A stretch of 23,370 bases of DNA from an uncultured Prevotella sp. GTDB taxonomy: Bacteria; Bacteroidota; Bacteroidia; Bacteroidales; Bacteroidaceae. Both the position numbers and the translations under genes were made by a program. Positions 1 through 7,747 of the stretch are shown one piece after another (position 1 is the stretch's first letter; each line of letters starts with the position of its first letter). The stretch covers positions 1 through 23,370 of the forward strand of contig ONMG01000027.1 of NCBI GenBank assembly GCA_900318855.1. The letters run 5' to 3'. Under the pieces are notes generated by a model. It ran no database searches and was not told the DNA's origin. It saw nothing but the letters and a program-made list of their open reading frames with translations.

Positions 1-980
1 CCAGCCCATATGCCACCAGCCAGCAACAGCAACACGACAGCCTCGGCCACATAATGCAACTTGCTTCCATAAGGCTCGATTGCCGGACGCCCAGACAGTA
101 CATCTCCCAACAGATGCTTGCGGTGGAACTGCATCGACTCTCCGAAAAAGTTTTCCCGAAGCACGTCCGTACGATTGAGCTTGGTGTCCGTCCATTTCAT
201 CTCATTCTTCACCAGGCCTTTATCGCTCTTGTGGGGCATCGTCAGCCGACCCATGCCGAAAGAAAGGAGTCCCATCACAAAGGCGGGAGCTAAGACTGCA
301 CCCGGAAAATAGCGACGGCTGAAGAACGCACGGCCATTGGTGAAGAGCAGTATCAACAGTACAAGAGCACCATTCGACAGGGTAACACCAGCCGTCACCA
401 TAAAGAGGAACACCGACTCACGGAGGCTGAAACGCTGTCCCTGCTTCAGTTTCCCGGCCGACTTACCGAGGGTCAGCATCAGCAGAAACAGACTGATGCA
501 GAAATGGTCGGGCACTATCATCGCTACGATAATATAGGCTGACAGCAGGAACATGCATGTCAACGAGAAAGCTGCCGATGCTGAGACACCAACAACATTT
601 CGGAGGATGCGCTGAAGGAAGAGACAGGAATAGAGGCCGCAAAACGTGAGCACAACACCCATGATGAGCTGACAGCAGTTGACTCCGGTGACCCACCACA
701 GCAGCTGGTTGAACCCATAGAGGGGATACATCAAGAAGGCAAGGAGCGGGTGACGCAGCGCATCGTAGCCCTGATGCCAGTCGGTGAGCACACTGTAGGT
801 AATAGGGTCGAAGCCTGACATGCGATAATTGCGCATGAAGTTGAGCCACGCTCTATGGTCGTAATCGGCGAAGAGCACCCAAAACTTTGCAATAATGAGG
901 TACTCAAAGAAAAGAATGAAGACCAGCAGCACCGCTGCCTGCCAACGCTCATCACGACGAATGGCAAAGACCGACTTCAT
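1..980 (-). CDS. Multi-pass membrane protein, DUF6080-like, C-terminus cut by window edge
   Basis: An open frame runs from ATG at 980 to the window edge without a stop, about 326 codons. It is clearly a paralog of the complete gene just upstream (987-2372). Shared motifs include SGFDPITY, RHPLLAF, PDHF, and a WTD...R...EN-FGES-Q-HR-HLL block near the end of the visible part. The protein is very hydrophobic, with several predicted membrane spans and a soluble segment before the last visible helix. It lacks the lysine/alanine-rich insert of its neighbour. The start lies 6 bases after the neighbour's stop, so the two are probably co-transcribed and perhaps translationally coupled. Function unknown. 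The resemblance to the Bacteroidales family DUF6080 is from memory; a GT-C glycosyltransferase-like fold is only a guess from the topology and the Asp in the first large loop. Confidence 0.8.
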   Translation of the reverse strand, partial: MKSVFAIRRDERWQAAVLLVFILFFEYLIIAKFWVLFADYDHRAWLNFMRNYRMSGFDPITYSVLTDWHQGYDALRHPLLAFLMYPLYGFNQLLWWVTGVNCCQLIMGVVLTFCGLYSCLFLQRILRNVVGVSASAAFSLTCMFLLSAYIIVAMIVPDHFCISLFLLMLTLGKSAGKLKQGQRFSLRESVFLFMVTAGVTLSNGALVLLILLFTNGRAFFSRRYFPGAVLAPAFVMGLLSFGMGRLTMPHKSDKGLVKNEMKWTDTKLNRTDVLRENFFGESMQFHRKHLLGDVLSGRPAIEPYGSKLHYVAEAVVLLLLAGGIWA

Positions 981-986
981 GGCTTT

Positions 987-2372
987 CTAAAAGAAGAACC
1001 TCACAAGGAGCGACGCATTGCAGCACCACAGACCGAGTGAAACAAGTAGCAACAACGAGGTGAGACATCGCCGTGGCAATGGCCTCATCGCCTTTAGAAG
1101 GAAGCCGATGGCAATGGGGATGACATAAATCCAATGGGCCGTCATGATGTAGACCTCATTCAATCCGAACCCCAGCCCCAAATGGATAATAAGGTCGAGA
1201 CCGAAGAAGGAAAGCGCGAGCCAGAGGAACTTGCTACGCCGGCCAGCCCAAATGCCGGCTAAGAAGAGCAGCATGATAAAGGCCTCGAGCACATAGTGCC
1301 ATGCGTGCCGATAATGCACTATGATGGGGCGGTTGCGCAGCGTGTCCTCAAGCAGATGGTCGCGGTGGAGCTGGATGGACTCACCGAAGAGATTCTCTAC
1401 CGCCGACTGCCACCGCGAGGTACTGATGTCGGTCCAACTGAGGAAGCCGTTGGGCTCTATGGGCTTGCCGAGTTTCTTAAGACGGTGACTTACCATGCGC
1501 TGCTTCTTCTGCTTGGCAATGATCGTGGCTGAGTCGACCCCCTGCTTCAGCTGCATTTGAAAGTCCTTCTTTTGTTTGGCCGCGGCCTTAGCCTTTCGTG
1601 CTGCATTGGCAGCCTGCTCCTTGGGCCACACCAGCTTGGCATATTCCACTTCACTTGTAGTCCAGATAAGCCCTGCCGGGACGAGAACGGCCAATATGAG
1701 ATAGCGTGGACGAAAGAACCGGCGGCCATTGGAGAAAAGGGCTGCAAGGAAAACCTTCAATCCGTTATTCAGCGACACACCGGCAGTGAGAACGAAGCAC
1801 ACGATGGTCTCCTTCATGGTCATCGGCTTATGCTCCTTGATGTGGCAGCCTGCCAGGTAAAGCACCAGCAGAAGAAGCATCATGGAGATGATGAAATGAT
1901 CGGGTGCCACCGATGATGCCATCACATAAGCAAAGGAGAAGAACAACGTGGAAAGCACTACTGAGCAGGCACGTCCAAGACCGACAATCTCGCTCAATAT
2001 ACGGTACATGAACAACAAGGCATAAAGACTACAGAACACGTTGATGCCTGCCACAATGAAGAGGGCACAGTTGATGCCCGTAAGCCATGTCAACCCACAG
2101 TTGAGAAGATAGGGCAGAAACATGAAGAAAGCGAGCAGCGGATGGCGGTAGACATTGTAGCCCGCCGTCCAATCGGTAATCACCGCATAGGTGATGGGAT
2201 CGAAACCGGAAAGGTGAAAATTATGGATGAAGAGCTGCCAGGTGTTGTCGCTCACGGGGGTGAAGAGACCATAATACTTGACAACGACCAGTGCGTTGAG
2301 GGCAATAAACACGAGGAGGGCAACGGCTGCCAACAGCCTTTCCCCCGGACGGATGCCAAACAATGCTTTCAT
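987..2372 (-). CDS. Multi-pass membrane protein, DUF6080-like
   Basis: The product is 461 residues. Hydrophobic segments lie near residues 13-33, 80-125, 135-175, 188-212 and 223-240, then again at 360-376, 383-428 and 436-456, so roughly ten to twelve spans. SGFDPITY at 55-62, RHPLLAF at 76-82 and PDHF at 157-160 are shared with the downstream paralog. Residues about 251-305 form a strongly basic Lys/Ala/Gln-rich stretch that the paralog does not have. The conserved WTD...ENLFGES-Q-HR-HLL block at 313-341 follows. The gene starts 39 bases after nadD on the same strand and probably belongs to the yicC-gmk-nadD transcript. Function unknown; a lipid-linked sugar transferase-like (GT-C) role is speculative. 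Confidence 0.85.
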   Translation of the reverse strand: MKALFGIRPGERLLAAVALLVFIALNALVVVKYYGLFTPVSDNTWQLFIHNFHLSGFDPITYAVITDWTAGYNVYRHPLLAFFMFLPYLLNCGLTWLTGINCALFIVAGINVFCSLYALLFMYRILSEIVGLGRACSVVLSTLFFSFAYVMASSVAPDHFIISMMLLLLVLYLAGCHIKEHKPMTMKETIVCFVLTAGVSLNNGLKVFLAALFSNGRRFFRPRYLILAVLVPAGLIWTTSEVEYAKLVWPKEQAANAARKAKAAAKQKKDFQMQLKQGVDSATIIAKQKKQRMVSHRLKKLGKPIEPNGFLSWTDISTSRWQSAVENLFGESIQLHRDHLLEDTLRNRPIIVHYRHAWHYVLEAFIMLLFLAGIWAGRRSKFLWLALSFFGLDLIIHLGLGFGLNEVYIMTAHWIYVIPIAIGFLLKAMRPLPRRCLTSLLLLVSLGLWCCNASLLVRFFF

Positions 2373-2411
2373 TAAGTCTAACTTTTTATCGGGTTTGCTT
2401 TAGCGTGTGAA

Positions 2412-2990
2412 TCAACAGCCAAGACTACGATAAGCGTCGATCACATCATTTTTAATTGCGGAGGGGACAAGACCGTCTATCTGCTCTCCCCGGCCAATGA
2501 GCGAGCGAATCAGCGTGCTGCTCACATTGAACAGGGGCATTCTGACAAGCGTCACTCCCTCCGGTAAGTTGTCTTCACTAACATCATAGCCTTGCCGCGG
2601 ATAGACCAGGACAGGGTAGTGCCCAAGGATGCGCCCCGTGAATTTCCACTTGGAGAAAGCCTCCCAATTGTCGGCCCCGATGACGAGCGAGAAGCGGTGC
2701 TGGGGGTAGGCCGACGAGAGAGCCCGGAGCGTATTCCAAGTGTAGGACGGCCGAGGCAAACGGAATTCGAAATCCGACACCAGCACATTGCGGATGCCTC
2801 TGAGCGCCTTCTGTGCCAAACGCAGCCGCTCTTGCTCGTCAAGCAATCCGGTTTCAGCCTTCAAGGGGTTCCGAGGCGATACCATCAGCCACACCTCGTC
2901 GACAAGGTGCTTATCGAGGAGCTGTCGGGCTATGGCTATATGCCCGTTATGAATAGGATTGAACGACCCGCCGTAGATGCCTATCCGCAT
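2412..2990 (-). CDS. nadD: Nicotinate-nucleotide adenylyltransferase NadD
   Basis: NadD transfers AMP from ATP to nicotinate mononucleotide, giving deamido-NAD in NAD biosynthesis. The 192-residue product opens with MRIGIYGGSFNPIHNGH, which holds the GGSFNPxHxGH nucleotidyltransferase signature (residues 7-17). Near the C-terminus it has the matching SSTLIR motif (ISSTxIR type). The frame stays open for 27 more codons to 3071, but that extension lies inside gmk and is unlike the family, so I chose ATG at 2990. This leaves 4 bases after the gmk stop. Length is normal. Clustering with gmk suggests a nucleotide-metabolism operon. Confidence 0.95.
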   Translation of the reverse strand: MRIGIYGGSFNPIHNGHIAIARQLLDKHLVDEVWLMVSPRNPLKAETGLLDEQERLRLAQKALRGIRNVLVSDFEFRLPRPSYTWNTLRALSSAYPQHRFSLVIGADNWEAFSKWKFTGRILGHYPVLVYPRQGYDVSEDNLPEGVTLVRMPLFNVSSTLIRSLIGRGEQIDGLVPSAIKNDVIDAYRSLGC

Positions 2991-2994
2991 TCGA

Positions 2995-3627
2995 CTATGC
3001 CTTTTCGAGGAAGTCGGCGACCAACTTGTAAGTGGCAGCCTCAGCCTCTTCAATCTTATCGTTGACAACAATATGGTCGAATTTCGGTGCGAAAGTCATC
3101 TCGTAGGAGGCTTTAGCCAACCGCTGTTCAATCACATCGGGCGCATCGGTGCCCCGTTCCACAAGTCGGCGGTGCAACTCCTCGATGGACGGGGACTGGA
3201 TGAAGAGGCTCATGGCACGCTCGCCATAGTATTGCTTGATGTTGCAGCCTCCCTTGACGTCCACATCGAAGACTACATTCTCACCCTTTTCAAGTTGGCT
3301 GTCGACCTGCGACTTGAGCGTACCATAGAACCGGCCGGGGTAGACTTCTTCATATTCCAGGAACTCCCCCTTGGCTATACGCTCACGAAACTCATCAGCA
3401 GTGATGAAGAAGTACTCCACTCCATTGCGCTCTGTTCCTCGGGGCGCCCGCGAAGTGCAGCTCACCGAGAATGCCAGCTTCAGCTCAGGATGATTCTTCA
3501 TGAGCCAATTCACGATGGTACTCTTTCCACTTCCCGACGGCGCACTGAAAATGAGCAGTTTGCCACGCTTCTTAGCGACTGCCGGCTGAGGGCCGCCAAC
3601 TTGAATGTTGCTTGATTGATTTACCAT
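2995..3627 (-). CDS. gmk: Guanylate kinase
   Basis: Guanylate kinase phosphorylates GMP to GDP with ATP in the cytosol. The P-loop SGSGKST lies at residues 31-37. It is followed by the GMP-binding region with CTSRAPRGTERNGVEYFF and the FLEYEEVYPGRFYGT segment, both typical of the family. The 210-residue product carries about 20 residues before the usual KLLIFSAPSG start. No internal Met offers a shorter start, so the N-terminal extension is probably real. The gene is 26 bases after yicC and 4 bases before nadD. A yicC-gmk pairing is common in bacteria. Confidence 0.96.
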   Translation of the reverse strand: MVNQSSNIQVGGPQPAVAKKRGKLLIFSAPSGSGKSTIVNWLMKNHPELKLAFSVSCTSRAPRGTERNGVEYFFITADEFRERIAKGEFLEYEEVYPGRFYGTLKSQVDSQLEKGENVVFDVDVKGGCNIKQYYGERAMSLFIQSPSIEELHRRLVERGTDAPDVIEQRLAKASYEMTFAPKFDHIVVNDKIEEAEAATYKLVADFLEKA

Positions 3628-3653
3628 AAGTACATGCTTTGAAGTTCTATACG

Positions 3654-4529
3654 TTAGAGCGCATTGAGCACCTGCTCCTTTATCTGCTCCAATTCATCCT
3701 TCATCTTCACCACGATGTTCTGCATCTCAGCCTGGTTACTTTTCGAGCCCGTGGTGTTGATTTCGCGGCCCATCTCCTGGGCAATGAATCCCAATTTCTT
3801 ACCGTTGGGTTTATCCTCAGCCATCGTCTCCCGGAAATACTTCAGGTGATTGGCCAGGCGCTGCTTCTCCTCGCTGATGTCGAGCTTCTCAATATAGTAG
3901 ATAAGCTCTTGCTCGAGTCTGTTCTGATTGTATTCCACTTCAGGGATCTGCTCCAGTCCCTTGATGATGGTCTCTTTGATTTTCGGCACACGGCTCTTCT
4001 CCAAAGGCTCGATGCTGTGGAGCAATGCCTCGATGTTGTCAATCTTCTCGTTGAACTTCTTCTCCAGTGCTGCTCCCTCCTGACGGCGAAAAGCCAACAG
4101 AGCACCTATGGCCTCGTCGATGGCCTTGCGGGCAGCCTGCCATTCCTCGGGCGTGAGCACCTCTGTTTCGGTGCGCGTCTCCACATCGGGCATTCGCAGC
4201 AAGGTGTAGAACCAGTCGCTCGGCTCGGGTATTCCCGTGGCAGCTGATATACTCTTAATCTGATGGTAATAGTTCTCCACCAGTTTTGCGTTGATGGGCG
4301 TAGGCTCCACCCCCGTGTCTTTCTCAATCCAAAGAGCGAAATCCACTTTGCCCCTGAGCAACTTAGCAGCAATAAGCTGACGAATCTCCATCTCTTTTTC
4401 ACGATAGATGGGAGCGATGCGCGTGGAGAGGTCAAGAGCTTTGCTATTGAGCGACTTCACTTCGACATTAATCTTCTTGTCTTTGAATGTTACGACTGCC
4501 TTGCCGTAACCTGTCATTGATTGTATCAT
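3654..4529 (-). CDS. yicC: YicC family endoribonuclease-like protein
   Basis: The product begins MIQSMTGYGKA, the typical start of YicC proteins, and ends with the DUF1732-type C-terminal domain (GFIAQEMGREINTTGSKS). E. coli YicC has been linked to RNA decay, and later work treats the family as endoribonucleases. A start three codons earlier (4538) is possible. I prefer 4529 (291 residues) because it matches the family and leaves a longer leader after the -7 box at 4553-4560. The middle is charged and probably helical. It is the first gene of the minus-strand group with gmk and nadD. Confidence 0.92.
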   Translation of the reverse strand: MIQSMTGYGKAVVTFKDKKINVEVKSLNSKALDLSTRIAPIYREKEMEIRQLIAAKLLRGKVDFALWIEKDTGVEPTPINAKLVENYYHQIKSISAATGIPEPSDWFYTLLRMPDVETRTETEVLTPEEWQAARKAIDEAIGALLAFRRQEGAALEKKFNEKIDNIEALLHSIEPLEKSRVPKIKETIIKGLEQIPEVEYNQNRLEQELIYYIEKLDISEEKQRLANHLKYFRETMAEDKPNGKKLGFIAQEMGREINTTGSKSNQAEMQNIVVKMKDELEQIKEQVLNAL

Positions 4530-4552
4530 AGATAGCACACGTTAAATTTCTG

Positions 4553-4560
4553 CAAAAGTA
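4553..4560 (-). promoter_or_regulatory. Bacteroidetes -7 promoter element for yicC operon
   Basis: On the minus strand this reads TACTTTTG, an exact match to the Bacteroidetes primary-sigma consensus TAnnTTTG. It lies 23 bases before the chosen yicC start. I see no clear TTTG box 19-21 bases upstream, so only the -7 element supports the call. Confidence 0.5.
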
Positions 4561-4582
4561 CGAATTTTGTGGGAAAATAGCG

Positions 4583-4590
4583 TAAATTTG
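4583..4590 (+). promoter_or_regulatory. Bacteroidetes -7 promoter element for tsaB operon
   Basis: The plus strand reads TAAATTTG, an exact TAnnTTTG match, 30 bases before the tsaB ATG. A TTTG at 4566-4569 is present, but the 13-base spacing is shorter than the usual 19-21, so the -33 part is doubtful. With the minus-strand box at 4553-4560 it makes a compact divergent promoter. Confidence 0.5.
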
Positions 4591-4620
4591 CAGATTAATT
4601 AGAGTTAGAAGGCAACGATT

Positions 4621-5313
4621 ATGTCCTGTATACTAAATATTGACACCAGTACCGACGTTTGCTCGGTGGCTGTCAGCAATGAAGCTGAACTCATTTTCAA
4701 CAAAGAAGACCACACGGGCCCCAATCACGCAGAGCGATTAGGGACCTTCGTCGACGAAGCACTCTCATTCATTGATAACCATGCCATCCCGCTTGATGCA
4801 GTGGCCGTAAGCTGTGGTCCTGGGTCCTACACTGGGCTCCGTATTGGCACCAGTATGGCCAAAGGCATTTGCTATGGGCGCGATGCCAAGCTCATAGCCG
4901 TGCCCACCTTGGAGCTGCTCTGCGTGCCAGTGCTGCTGCAGGAGATGGTGGACAGCAATGACGCCCTGCTCTGTCCGATGCTGGACGCCCGCCGGATGGA
5001 AGTCTACGCTCAGGTCTTCGACCGCAGTCTCAAGGAACAGCGCCCCATCCACGCTGACGTGGTGACCGAGGACACCTACCGTGAATTTCTCGATCAAGGC
5101 CCGGTGTATTTCTTCGGCAATGGAGCGGCCAAATGCATGACCGTCATTCATCATCCCAACGCCCACCTCATCGAGGGCATCCAGCCACTGGCTAAGAACA
5201 TGTTTCCGCTGGCCGAGAAGCGCATCGCCGAAGAGCGCTTCGAGGACGTCGCCTACTTCGTCCCCTTCTACCTTAAGGACTTTGTGGCCAAACTCCCCAA
5301 GAATCTTTTGTAA
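4621..5313 (+). CDS. tsaB: tRNA threonylcarbamoyladenosine biosynthesis protein TsaB
   Basis: TsaB is the non-catalytic scaffold that pairs with TsaD (and TsaE) to install t6A at position 37 of ANN-decoding tRNAs. The 230-residue product has the ASKHA-fold N-terminus ILNIDTSTDVCSVAV. It also carries HAERL near residue 37 and the family signature CGPGSYTGLRIG at about 65-76. Length is normal. It is the first gene of the plus-strand group, 30 bases after a -7 box, and the DUF4290 gene follows after 22 bases. Confidence 0.95.
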   Translation: MSCILNIDTSTDVCSVAVSNEAELIFNKEDHTGPNHAERLGTFVDEALSFIDNHAIPLDAVAVSCGPGSYTGLRIGTSMAKGICYGRDAKLIAVPTLELLCVPVLLQEMVDSNDALLCPMLDARRMEVYAQVFDRSLKEQRPIHADVVTEDTYREFLDQGPVYFFGNGAAKCMTVIHHPNAHLIEGIQPLAKNMFPLAEKRIAEERFEDVAYFVPFYLKDFVAKLPKNLL

Positions 5314-5335
5314 CAGAATCAATCAAGAAACCCCT

Positions 5336-5926
5336 ATGAATATAGAAGGATTAGACTATAACACCCAGCGCGAGAAACTCATTCTGCCCGAATATGGGCG
5401 TGAGATACAGAATATGGTCGACTACGCCGTCGGACTGAAAACCAAGGCAGAGCGCCAACGCTGTGCCGAAACCATTGTAGCCATTATGGGGCGCATGACG
5501 CCACAAAACCGGGAGGCTACCGACCAAAAGCAGAAGCTTTGGGACCATCTTGCCATCATGAGTGACTTCAAGCTCGACATCGACTATCCCTTCGATGTGT
5601 CCGAGGCCAAGAAAATATCCACCAAGCCCGAGCCCATGAGCTATCCGATGAAGAAGATTCCGGTGAAGCACTATGGCAGCCTCATCTTCGAGCTCTTCGA
5701 ACGACTGAAGAACATGCCCGACGGACCGGAGCGCAACGAGCTCATTCGCCAGACAGCCAATCAGATGAAACGCAATCTCATGCAGTGGAGCCACGGCTCG
5801 TGTGACGACGAGAAGGTGGCATCCGACCTGGCCAAGTTCACCGACGGCAAAGTGCAGCTCGATCTCGACCATTTCAAATTCAACACCGTGGCTCACGAGC
5901 CCGAGAAAAAGCACAAGCGGAAATAA
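5336..5926 (+). CDS. DUF4290 domain-containing protein
   Basis: The product is 196 residues starting MNIEGLDYNTQREKL, which I recognise as the Bacteroidetes-restricted DUF4290 family. It appears soluble, with no signal peptide or membrane span, is rich in charged residues, and ends in a basic tail (EKKHKRK). An upstream start at 5282 would overlap tsaB and adds 18 residues unlike the family, so I chose ATG at 5336. The gene sits between tsaB and murA (8-base gap), an arrangement I believe is common in this order. Molecular function is unknown. Confidence 0.88.
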   Translation: MNIEGLDYNTQREKLILPEYGREIQNMVDYAVGLKTKAERQRCAETIVAIMGRMTPQNREATDQKQKLWDHLAIMSDFKLDIDYPFDVSEAKKISTKPEPMSYPMKKIPVKHYGSLIFELFERLKNMPDGPERNELIRQTANQMKRNLMQWSHGSCDDEKVASDLAKFTDGKVQLDLDHFKFNTVAHEPEKKHKRK

Positions 5927-5934
5927 CCCAACCA

Positions 5935-7245
5935 ATGAAGTCTTTCATCATAGAAGGTGGTCATCCCCTCAAGGGCACGATTGAGCCTCAGGGTGCCAAG
6001 AACGAGGCACTCGAGGTTATCAGTGCATGCCTGCTCACCAGCGACAAGGTGAGCATCAGCAATATTCCCGACATCCTCGATGTGAACAATCTCATCAAGC
6101 TGCTTGCCGACATGGGGGTAAAAGTGGAGCGGGAAGGCAGCAACACCTTTACCTTTCAGGCCGACGACCTCAACCTCAACTATCTGCAGAGCGATGACTT
6201 TGTGAAGCGATGCTCCTCTTTGCGCGGCAGCGTGCTCACCATCGGGCCGTTGCTTGGCCGATTCGGGAAGGCCACCGTCGCACAGCCTGGTGGCGACAAG
6301 ATAGGTCGCCGCCGTCTCGACACCCATTTCCTGGGCTTCAAGCATCTCGGAGCTCGTTTCGTCCACGATGACGAGCGCAATGTCTACCAGATTGAGGCTC
6401 AGCATCTAAAAGGTAGCTATATGCTGCTTGACGAGGCGTCGGTCACGGGAACCGCCAACATCATCATGGCCGCAGTCCTTGCCAAAGGCACCACTACCAT
6501 TTACAATGCAGCTTGCGAGCCTTATATCCAGCAACTCTGCCATCTGCTCAACTCCATGGGAGCCAACATCAGCGGCATTGCCTCCAACCTGATAACCATC
6601 GTCGGGGTTGAGCGTCTCCATGGGGCCCATCACACCATCCTGCCCGATATGATTGAAGTGGGCTCCTTCATCGGCATGGCAGCCATGGTGGGCGACGGTA
6701 TCCGCATCAAGAATGCCTCGGTGAAGAATCTGGGAATCATCCCCGATACCTTCAAGCGATTAGGAGTGCGGCTGAAGATTGAAGGCGACGACATCATCGT
6801 GCCCCATCAGCCTCACTATCAGATAGAATCGTTCATCGACGGCACCATCATGACCATCAGCGATGCACCCTGGCCAGGGCTCACTCCCGATCTCATCTCT
6901 GTACTTCTTGTGGTCGCCACACAAGCCCGCGGCAGCGTGCTCTTCCACCAGAAGATGTTTGAAAGCCGACTGTTCTTCGTCGACAAGCTCATCGACATGG
7001 GAGCGCAGATTATCCTGTGCGATCCTCACCGTGCCGTCGTGGTGGGCCACGATCATAAACGTACGCTGCGTGCCGGAAGAATGACAAGTCCCGACATCCG
7101 CGCCGGCATAGCACTGCTCATTGCTGCCCTGAGCGCGAATGGCACAAGCCGGATTGACAACATTGCCCAGATTGACCGTGGCTATGAGAACATAGAGACG
7201 CGGCTCAATATGCTCGGCGCTCATATCACACGTTCGGATGATTAA
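5935..7245 (+). CDS. murA: UDP-N-acetylglucosamine 1-carboxyvinyltransferase MurA, Cys-to-Asp active site
   Basis: MurA transfers enolpyruvate from PEP to UDP-GlcNAc, the first committed step of peptidoglycan synthesis. The 436-residue product has the expected Lys22 and Asn23 (GAKNEAL), Arg97 (SLRGS), Arg126, the PDL Asp that matches E. coli Asp305, and DIRAG with the Arg397 equivalent. The catalytic loop reads QPGGDKIG, so Asp121 stands where most bacteria have Cys (E. coli Cys115). The codon is GAC at 6295-6297. Asp here is known to keep activity and prevent covalent attack by fosfomycin, as in Mycobacterium and Chlamydia. The final 8 bases overlap rimM. Confidence 0.95.
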   Translation: MKSFIIEGGHPLKGTIEPQGAKNEALEVISACLLTSDKVSISNIPDILDVNNLIKLLADMGVKVEREGSNTFTFQADDLNLNYLQSDDFVKRCSSLRGSVLTIGPLLGRFGKATVAQPGGDKIGRRRLDTHFLGFKHLGARFVHDDERNVYQIEAQHLKGSYMLLDEASVTGTANIIMAAVLAKGTTTIYNAACEPYIQQLCHLLNSMGANISGIASNLITIVGVERLHGAHHTILPDMIEVGSFIGMAAMVGDGIRIKNASVKNLGIIPDTFKRLGVRLKIEGDDIIVPHQPHYQIESFIDGTIMTISDAPWPGLTPDLISVLLVVATQARGSVLFHQKMFESRLFFVDKLIDMGAQIILCDPHRAVVVGHDHKRTLRAGRMTSPDIRAGIALLIAALSANGTSRIDNIAQIDRGYENIETRLNMLGAHITRSDD

Positions 7246-7744
7246 GCAGGAAGAAGTCTTTCGCATAGGCCGACTGGGCAGGCCTCATGGCGTGAAGGGC
7301 GAAATCATTTTCATGTTCGATGACGACGTGTTCGACCGTGTCGACGCCGACTATCTCGTGCTCAATATCGAGGGCATCCTCGTACCCTTTTTCATGGAGG
7401 CCTACCGGTTCCGCAACGACAGCACCGCCCTCATGAAATTTCGCGACATCGACACCGAGAACGCGGCACGCGAACTGACAGGATGCGACGTCTTCTTCCC
7501 AAGAAAACTGGCCGACAACGAAGACCGCATGCCCTCATGGAACGAGCTGACCGGCTATCGGCTGACCGACGAGAAAGGCCACGACGTGGGAATCATAGCA
7601 AGTGTGGACGACAGCACGGCCAACGTGCTCTTTGAAACCACAGAAGGAAGGCTCCTGCCCGCTAACCCCGACCTTATTGCGGCCATCGACCGAGAGCAGA
7701 GAACCATTACACTGAATTTGCCGGAAGGCATATTAGACATATAA
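7238..7744 (+). CDS. rimM: 16S rRNA processing protein RimM
   Basis: RimM helps mature the head of the 30S subunit, binding S19 near 16S helices 31 and 33b. The 168-residue product has the N-terminal RimM barrel signature FRIGRLGRPHGVKGE at about residues 8-22. Its C-terminal PRC-barrel domain includes LLPANPDLI and a final LPEGILDI. Length is normal. The ATG overlaps the murA stop region by 8 bases, which suggests translational coupling, and dxr follows after 3 bases. Confidence 0.95.
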   Translation: MIKQEEVFRIGRLGRPHGVKGEIIFMFDDDVFDRVDADYLVLNIEGILVPFFMEAYRFRNDSTALMKFRDIDTENAARELTGCDVFFPRKLADNEDRMPSWNELTGYRLTDEKGHDVGIIASVDDSTANVLFETTEGRLLPANPDLIAAIDREQRTITLNLPEGILDI

Positions 7745-7747
7745 CGA

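Noticed and set aside
463..849. A 128-codon minus-strand frame near the left edge
   Set aside because: It is in a different frame from the edge-truncated membrane protein (1-980), whose homology to its neighbour is clear.
4566..4590. Complete -33/-7 promoter for tsaB using TTTG at 4566
   Set aside because: The 13-base spacer is too short for the usual 19-21 bases; only the -7 box is kept.
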